This document shows positions 6,091 to 10,179 of a stretch of DNA of 10,179 nt, piece after piece (position 1 is the stretch's first letter; every line of letters begins with the position of its first letter). Origin of the DNA: an uncultured Clostridia bacterium (GTDB lineage: Bacteria; Bacillota; Clostridia; Oscillospirales; Oscillospiraceae); contig CAMWSZ010000072.1 of the NCBI GenBank assembly GCA_947177005.1, positions 1 to 10,179 of the forward strand, in the 5' to 3' direction. Below the pieces are notes generated by a model, which saw only the letters and a program-made list of their open reading frames with translations, was not told the origin of the DNA and made no database searches. A program made the position numbers and the translations under genes.

Positions 6091-8625
6091 ATGGGTCATA
6101 ACAGAGACTATAAGCCCGAAGATATCGCGTTCCCAAATCAGATCATAACCGAGTCTGAACTGGTGAGCGAAATGGAGGAAAGCTATAAGCAGTACGCCAT
6201 GAGCGTCATTGTGGGACGCGCACTGCCGGATGTGCGCGACGGCTTGAAGCCCGTTCACCGCCGGATTCTCTATACCATGTATGAGGGCGGATTGACCTCC
6301 GATAAGCCCTTCAAAAAATCCGTCACCTGCGTCGGCGACGTGTTGGGCCACTACCACCCCCACGGCGACAGCTCCGTATATGACGCAATGGTGCGTTTGG
6401 CGCAGGACTTCTCTATGCGCTATATGCTGGTGGACGGTCACGGCAACTTTGGCTCCGTGGACGGAGACCCACCAGCCGCTTACCGGTATACCGAGGCAAG
6501 ACTTTCCAAAATCTCCAACGAAATGCTCCGGGATATTGATAAGGACACCGTGGACTGGGACCCCAACTTCGACGAGACCCGGAAAGAACCCCGCGTGCTG
6601 CCCAGCCGTTTCCCCAATCTGCTGGTCAACGGCTCCAGCGGCATTGCCGTGGGTATGGCGACCAATATCCCGCCCCATAATCTGCGGGAGGTCATTGACG
6701 CAACGATCTGTGTGATTGACAACCCGGACGCTACCGTCAATGATTTAATGGAGCATATCAAAGGGCCGGATTTCCCGACAAAAGGAATTATTATGGGACG
6801 GTCCGGCATTCGCGCCGCGTATGCCACCGGACGCGGAAAAATCGTGCTGCGGGCCAAAACCGAATTCGAGGAGTTCGGAAAAGGCCGGATACGCATTATT
6901 GTCACCGAGCTGCCCTATCAGGTCAATAAACGGCAGATGATTAAAAATATGGCCGATCAGGTCAAGGATAAACGCCTGGAGGGGATCTCCGATATCCGGG
7001 ATGAGACCGACCGGCACGGTATGCGTATTGTCATCGAACTGAAAAAAGACGCAAATCCGCAGGTTGTGCTGAACAAGCTCTTTATCCAGACCGCTATGCA
7101 GACCAATTTCTCCGTGATTATGCTGGCCCTTGTGGACGACCAGAAACAGCCCAAAATCCTCTCCCTCAGAAATATTTTGGATGAATACATCGCGTTTCAG
7201 GAACAGGTCATAATCCGGCGGACAAAATTCGACCTCAAAAAAGCCCAGGAACGCGCCCATTTGCTGGAGGGCCTGCTGATCGCACAGGATAATATTGACG
7301 AAGTGATTCATATTATTCGTACCAGCTACGATAACGCAAAAGTTCGTCTAATGGAACGCTTTTCCCTGGATGATATTCAAGCTCAGGCAATCTGTGATAT
7401 GCGGCTGATTGCCTTACAGGGACTGAACCGTGAAAAGCTGGAGGCGGAGTATAAAGAAATCGAGGAGCGAATTGCGTATTATAAACGGCTTCTGTCAGAT
7501 GAGGCGCTGCTGCGTCAGACGCTGCGGGAGGAATTGACCGTTATCCGCGATAAATTCGGCGACGGTCGTATGACCGAAATCCAGGATGTCGAGGATGAAA
7601 TTGATATCGAGGATCTGATTGATGAGGAGCAGTGTGTCTATACCCTGACCAGCGGCGGATATATCAAACGTACCCCCGCCAGTGAGTACCGTATTCAGGG
7701 AAAAGGCGGTAAGGGCAACAAGTCCATGTCTACCAAAGAGGAGGACTATGTCAATACCGTGTTTACCGCGTCAACACATGACTATATTCTGTTCTTCACC
7801 AATACCGGGCGGGTTTACCGGAGAAAAGGCTATCAGATTCCGGCGTCCGGGAAAACCGCCAAGGGTACGAATATCGTGAACGTTCTGCCGGTGGAGGCCG
7901 GAGAGAGCGTCAGCGCGATGATTAAGACGGATGACATCACAACCGGCGCAAGATTCCTTGTAATGGTTACCCGGAACGGTACTGTGAAGCGTCTGCCCGG
8001 CGAGGCCCTGAAAAATCTGCGGAGCAACGGTATCCGCGCCCTCAAATTGGATGAGGGCGACGAGCTGATCAGCGTGAGAGAAACCGACGGCTCCAAGAAA
8101 ATTTTGATTGCAACCCATAACGGTATGGCAGTGTGTTTCCCGGAAACCGATATCCGTCCTATGGGACGGGATGCCGTGGGTGTGAGAGGCATTCGTCTGA
8201 AGGACGGAGATTATGTGGTGGGCGCGGCCCGGGCTACCGAGGGAAAAACTGTACTGTCAATTACCGAAAAGGGCTTCGGGAAACGGACCCCTGTGGAGGA
8301 TTACCGGATTACCAACCGCGGCGGTATCGGAATCAAAAACTATGCCGTGACCGAAAAAACCGGCCTGGTTGTCGGCATTAAGGTCGTGGACGGCAGCGAG
8401 GATTTGATGATTATTACGGAAAAAGGCGTGTTGATTCGCACCGATGTCGGAACCATTAAGACCTGCGGACGGGCAACACAGGGCGTAATCGTGATGCGCT
8501 TCAAGGAGGAGGACGACCGCGTGATCTCCATTGCGCTGGCGGAGAAGGAACCGGAAGAAGAAATTATTGAGGAAACCCCCGCGGAAAATAACGGGGCGGA
8601 AAGTGCCGGTACTGTGGAAAAGTAA
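6091..8625 (+). CDS. gyrA: DNA gyrase subunit A
   Basis: GyrA cuts and rejoins both DNA strands and wraps DNA for supercoiling. The protein has 844 residues. The breakage-reunion domain has active-site Tyr133 preceded by Arg132 (in AAYRYTEARL) and the HGDSSVYD segment, in which Ser94 and Asp98 align with E. coli Ser83 and Asp87, the quinolone-sensitive residues. A long helical region follows, then the beta-pinwheel C-terminal domain with the GyrA box at residues 536-542, here QGKGGKG (consensus QRRGGKG-like), and a later blade with NRGGIG. The tail is acidic (EPEEEIIEE and onward), as in many gyrases. The ATG at 6091 follows AGGAGG at 6081-6086, which overlaps the last base of the gyrB stop. 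The two subunits are therefore tightly coupled and almost surely made from one mRNA. The GyrA box, acidic tail and position beside gyrB favour GyrA over ParC. Confidence 0.98.
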   Translation: MGHNRDYKPEDIAFPNQIITESELVSEMEESYKQYAMSVIVGRALPDVRDGLKPVHRRILYTMYEGGLTSDKPFKKSVTCVGDVLGHYHPHGDSSVYDAMVRLAQDFSMRYMLVDGHGNFGSVDGDPPAAYRYTEARLSKISNEMLRDIDKDTVDWDPNFDETRKEPRVLPSRFPNLLVNGSSGIAVGMATNIPPHNLREVIDATICVIDNPDATVNDLMEHIKGPDFPTKGIIMGRSGIRAAYATGRGKIVLRAKTEFEEFGKGRIRIIVTELPYQVNKRQMIKNMADQVKDKRLEGISDIRDETDRHGMRIVIELKKDANPQVVLNKLFIQTAMQTNFSVIMLALVDDQKQPKILSLRNILDEYIAFQEQVIIRRTKFDLKKAQERAHLLEGLLIAQDNIDEVIHIIRTSYDNAKVRLMERFSLDDIQAQAICDMRLIALQGLNREKLEAEYKEIEERIAYYKRLLSDEALLRQTLREELTVIRDKFGDGRMTEIQDVEDEIDIEDLIDEEQCVYTLTSGGYIKRTPASEYRIQGKGGKGNKSMSTKEEDYVNTVFTASTHDYILFFTNTGRVYRRKGYQIPASGKTAKGTNIVNVLPVEAGESVSAMIKTDDITTGARFLVMVTRNGTVKRLPGEALKNLRSNGIRALKLDEGDELISVRETDGSKKILIATHNGMAVCFPETDIRPMGRDAVGVRGIRLKDGDYVVGAARATEGKTVLSITEKGFGKRTPVEDYRITNRGGIGIKNYAVTEKTGLVVGIKVVDGSEDLMIITEKGVLIRTDVGTIKTCGRATQGVIVMRFKEEDDRVISIALAEKEPEEEIIEETPAENNGAESAGTVEK

Positions 8626-8665
8626 AAGAATTTGTTTGAATTGTAAAAGGAAGCATCAAAAGACT

Positions 8666-9103
8666 ATGAAAACAATCACAATCTATACCGACGGCGCCTG
8701 TTCCGGTAATCCGGGACCGGGCGGCTGGGGCGCTATTCTGCAATATGGCGAGCATACAAAGGAGATGTCCGGCGGGGAGCGCAATACCACCAATAACCGC
8801 ATGGAATTGACCGGCGTGATCCGGGCGCTCCAGGCGCTGAAGGAACCCTGCATTGTGGAGCTGTATTCCGACAGCAAATATATTATTGACGCCTTGGAAA
8901 AAGGCTGGGCCAGAGGCTGGCGTGCGAAAGGCTGGGTGAAAAGCGATAAAAAACCGGCCCTGAACCCGGATCTGTGGGGCGTGCTGCTGGAGCTGTGCGA
9001 TGTCCATGAGGTGCGGACCCATTGGGTCAAGGGCCATGCGGAAAATCCGTTTAATAACCGCTGTGACCAGCTGGCAGTGAGCGAATGGCAGAAACTGAAA
9101 TAA
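8666..9103 (+). CDS. rnhA: Ribonuclease HI
   Basis: RNase HI cleaves the RNA strand of RNA-DNA hybrids, removing R-loops and primer RNA. From ATG 8666 the protein has 145 residues, close to the family norm. All four metal-binding acids are visible: Asp9 (TDGACSGNPGPGGWG), Glu47 (NNRMELT), Asp69 (YSDSKY) and Asp134 (NRCDQLA). His124 (WVKGHAENP) is the catalytic-loop histidine, and the basic Trp-rich handle (GWARGWRAKGW) is present. There is no hybrid-binding N-terminal domain. The open frame extends upstream into gyrA (to 8531), but those residues are out-of-frame gyrA sequence, so the ATG at 8666 is chosen. An AAGGAAG (8647-8653) sits 12 bases before it, a rather long spacing. The gap to gyrA is 40 bases without a terminator, so co-transcription with gyrase is likely. 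Confidence 0.97.
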   Translation: MKTITIYTDGACSGNPGPGGWGAILQYGEHTKEMSGGERNTTNNRMELTGVIRALQALKEPCIVELYSDSKYIIDALEKGWARGWRAKGWVKSDKKPALNPDLWGVLLELCDVHEVRTHWVKGHAENPFNNRCDQLAVSEWQKLK

Positions 9104-9243
9104 GCAGCGGATTGTCAAAAACAGGAGAGTTCATAAATTGTTTACACTGATTTCATGATTTCTTCTTAAACATTCAGTATTATTACAATCAGCAAAGGGG
9201 TAAAACCTGATGCGATTTCTCCCTCCTAAAACACACAACACAC

Positions 9244-9281
9244 ACCAGGAAACTCCGCCCCCCCAGGCGGGGTTTCTTGGT
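9244..9281 (+). terminator. Probable intrinsic terminator downstream of rnhA
   Basis: A 16-base-pair stem (left arm 9244-9259, right arm 9266-9281, two G-U pairs) encloses a six-base loop, CCCCCA. The core CTCCGCC/GGCGGGG is very GC-rich and is followed by TTTCTT, with a matching A-rich segment (GGAAA) before it. The hairpin could therefore stop transcription in either direction. It lies about 140 bases after the rnhA stop and is the first strong hairpin after dnaN, so it probably ends the origin-region transcript. The T-run is part of the extended stem and broken by a C, so efficiency may be moderate. Confidence 0.7.
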
Positions 9282-9315
9282 CTCTGGGAGGGGGAGGTTA
9301 ACAGAGATTTCTTGA

Positions 9316-9331
9316 GTTCTGCCGGCAGAAC
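9316..9331. repeat. Perfect 16-base palindrome GTTCTGCCGGCAGAAC
   Basis: Each half (GTTCTGCC / GGCAGAAC) is the exact reverse complement of the other, with no central spacer. The right half is also part of the left arm of the terminator hairpin at 9320-9361, and CTGCCGG recurs at 9353-9359. It may be a binding site for a dimeric protein, or simply a by-product of the terminator arms. No regulator recognising it can be named. Confidence 0.6.
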
Positions 9332-9367
9332 ATTTTTCAAGTGGAAAATGTCCTGCCGGTATTTTTT
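9320..9367 (+). terminator. Strong intrinsic terminator
   Basis: A long hairpin: lower stem 9320-9328 with 9353-9361, one A/C mismatch (9329/9352), upper stem 9330-9338 with 9343-9351, and loop AAGT (9339-9342). The right arm runs straight into six T residues (9362-9367). This is the textbook intrinsic-terminator shape on the + strand. It acts as a second stop after the 9244-9281 hairpin, or ends a short separate transcript from the 9104-9240 gap. The left arm overlaps a perfect 16-base palindrome (9316-9331). Confidence 0.8.
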
Positions 9368-9441
9368 GCCCTTGGAGCGCCTGTAAAAATTTCTACCCGT
9401 AAAGCGAAAAAGCCTATACATTTTGCGTTTTTTTTGGTATA

Positions 9442-9470
9442 TTGATTTCGCAATCGCTCTGCAATACACT
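9442..9470 (+). promoter_or_regulatory. Weak candidate sigma-A-type promoter
   Basis: TTGATT (9442-9447) and TACACT (9465-9470) are separated by exactly 17 bases, the preferred spacing. Four of six bases match each consensus. No gene follows at once, so if active it would make a long leader for the DeoR-type gene or a small RNA. Chance matches of this quality are common in A/T-rich intergenic DNA. Confidence 0.3.
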
Positions 9471-9527
9471 GGTAGAATGGAGGTGGTTTTTCTTTAGGGG
9501 CGTCCGGCACCGCACCGCTGCCCTGTC

Positions 9528-9542
9528 AAATATGGCATATTT
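9528..9542. repeat. Short inverted repeat AAATATG-G-CATATTT
   Basis: Two perfect 7-base arms flank a single G. The lack of a loop makes an RNA hairpin unlikely, and the shape is that of an operator for a dimeric regulator. It lies about 135 bases before the predicted -10 box of the DeoR-type gene, far for direct repression. No function is assigned. Confidence 0.45.
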
Positions 9543-9656
9543 CCGCATAGATCCAGCCGTAAAATGACGCGGTTTCACAGACTTGTTTCTACGAATTTAC
9601 CTTCTCTTTTACTATGTATTTGTTTATTTTTACTAATTTCGGAATTGATTTTTTGT

Positions 9657-9676
9657 GATTGAAATTGATTGAAACT
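9657..9676 (+). repeat. Tandem 10-base direct repeat upstream of the DeoR-type promoter
   Basis: GATTGAAATT (9657-9666) is followed at once by GATTGAAACT (9667-9676), nine of ten bases identical. The period is about one helical turn, so two protein units could bind the same DNA face. The repeat ends two bases before the -35 box. Several DeoR-family repressors bind repeated elements near their own promoters, so autoregulation through this site is a reasonable inference, but no published motif was matched. Confidence 0.55.
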
Positions 9677-9678
9677 GC

Positions 9679-9707
9679 TTGACTTTGAGTGGAGGATGAT
9701 GTATTAT
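9679..9707 (+). promoter_or_regulatory. Sigma-A-type promoter of the DeoR-type gene
   Basis: TTGACT (9679-9684) and TATTAT (9702-9707) match the vegetative consensus at five of six positions each and are exactly 17 bases apart. Transcription would start near 9714, leaving a leader of roughly 45 bases before the ATG at 9759. This is the clearest promoter in the window. Confidence 0.78.
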
Positions 9708-9758
9708 GATTATACGCTCAAAACCAATCATAACAAAAACCAGAAAGGGGGATTTCTT

Positions 9759-10179
9759 ATGCTGGCAGAGCAGAGGACGGAGGTGATCTTATCTGAATTG
9801 GCGGAAAGACGCGCCGTGAGCGTGACCGACCTGTGCCATGCGACTGGCGCTTCGGAAGCGACGATACGGCGTGATCTCAATATGCTGGCACGACAGAGAA
9901 GATTGAAAAAGGTCCACGGCGGTGCGGTGCTGCTCGAAGAGCAATTCCATGTGATGGAGCCGGATATGGAAGTTAAACGGCGGATGTCGATGGAGGAAAA
10001 GGATCGGATCGCACGGTATGCGGTCAGCCTCATCGAGGACGACGATGTGGTGTATATGGACGCGGGAACTTCTGTTTTGCAGATGGTGCAGCATTTGCAG
10101 AATACAAAAGCTCTGTTCGTAACCAATAATATTGAGTGCGCTTTCCGGTTGATGGAAAAAGGACTGCGGACCTATGTGC
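9759..10179 (+). CDS. DeoR/GlpR-family transcriptional regulator, 3'-truncated by window end
   Basis: This 140-codon frame starts at ATG 9759 and stays open to the window end; family members are usually about 250 residues, so a little over half is present. The N-terminal winged helix-turn-helix spans residues 5-56: VSVTDLCHATGASEATIRRD (20-39) holds the recognition helix and the DeoR signature, and KVHGGA (51-56) ends the domain. The C-terminal sensor domain begins at about residue 78, with DAGTS (101-105) and TNN (122-124), the phosphosugar-binding loops of DeoRC domains. AGAAAGGGGG (9742-9751) lies 7 bases before the ATG. Family members usually repress adjacent sugar-catabolism or PTS genes and release DNA on binding a phosphorylated sugar. 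The target is not visible, so no gene symbol is given. The gene is a separate unit from the replication genes, behind two terminators and its own promoter. Confidence 0.93.
   Translation, partial: MLAEQRTEVILSELAERRAVSVTDLCHATGASEATIRRDLNMLARQRRLKKVHGGAVLLEEQFHVMEPDMEVKRRMSMEEKDRIARYAVSLIEDDDVVYMDAGTSVLQMVQHLQNTKALFVTNNIECAFRLMEKGLRTYV

Larger units (their letters stand above)
9368..9656. other. Intergenic stretch without a convincing gene
   Basis: Between the second terminator and the repeat next to the DeoR-type promoter I find no open frame with both a start and a ribosome-binding site. GGAGGTGG at 9480-9487 is followed by no usable start; the ATG at 9477 gives only six codons. A possible promoter (9442-9470) and a small inverted repeat (9528-9542) are listed separately. 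The right part (about 9584-9656) is T-rich. No tRNA, rRNA or known riboswitch pattern was recognised. Confidence 0.5.

Noticed and set aside
6361..6384. Quinolone-resistance mutation in GyrA
   Set aside because: The key positions are Ser94 and Asp98 (E. coli Ser83 and Asp87), the sensitive-type residues.
8531..8665. A longer N-terminus for RNase HI reaching into gyrA
   Set aside because: The extra residues (Arg/Lys-rich) are out-of-frame gyrA sequence, and the ATG at 8666 gives a normal-length enzyme starting at its first strand.
9210..9386. A 58-codon + strand frame with an AAAGGGG ribosome-binding-like site (9194-9200)
   Set aside because: It runs through both terminator hairpins, so its residues come from stem sequences, and it shows no recognisable domain or natural composition. 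A real small protein is possible but unsupported.
9131..9469. A 112-codon frame on the - strand in the gap after rnhA
   Set aside because: It overlaps both hairpins, has no clear ribosome-binding site, and its basic and Cys-rich composition looks like translated non-coding DNA.
1..10179. CRISPR arrays, insertion sequences, tRNA or rRNA genes, prophage or defence genes
   Set aside because: No repeat-spacer pattern, transposase, inverted terminal repeats with target duplication, or structural RNA signature was seen. The window is housekeeping sequence plus one regulator.

Overview
This window is the chromosomal replication-origin neighbourhood of a Gram-positive-type bacterium, most likely a Clostridia member of the Bacillota. 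The order dnaA - (oriC) - dnaN - S4 protein - recF - remB - gyrB - gyrA, all on the + strand, is the classic Bacillota origin cluster. The short insert-free GyrB (658 residues) and the RemB protein fit this. Protein wording such as the WGKML segment in GyrB and the Tyr-Arg-Tyr around the GyrA active site resembles, from memory, Oscillospiraceae-like Clostridia; that family-level guess is tentative.

Layout. Bases 1-68 are not genomic: they read as an error-laden Illumina P7/index/Nextera adapter joined to the genome. Bases 69-1010 are the C-terminal two thirds of dnaA. Bases 1011-1307 hold a cluster of DnaA boxes, the likely oriC. Bases 1308-8625 carry dnaN, an S4-domain gene, recF, remB, gyrB and gyrA, closely packed and without visible internal terminators. 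rnhA (8666-9103) follows gyrA after 40 bases and probably ends the transcript. Two hairpins with U-tracts lie at about 9244-9281 and 9320-9367. A roughly 300-base stretch without a convincing gene follows. A good sigma-A promoter (9679-9707) then drives the start of a DeoR/GlpR-type regulator that runs off the window end.

How it works together. DnaA binds its boxes and melts the origin, and the beta clamp (DnaN) tethers the polymerase. RecF helps repair and restart forks, gyrase (GyrB + GyrA) removes positive supercoils ahead of forks, and RNase HI removes RNA from RNA-DNA hybrids. RemB is a small DNA-binding regulator that habitually sits here. The DeoR-type gene starts a separate, probably sugar-related, unit.

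I do not see a new biological system here; most of the window is conserved housekeeping DNA. The points most worth a second look are the adapter remnant that truncates dnaA, a sign change in GC skew that lies near recF-remB rather than at the dnaA-dnaN origin, the gyrA-rnhA adjacency, a divergent GyrA box, and the palindrome and repeat elements between rnhA and the DeoR-type gene.
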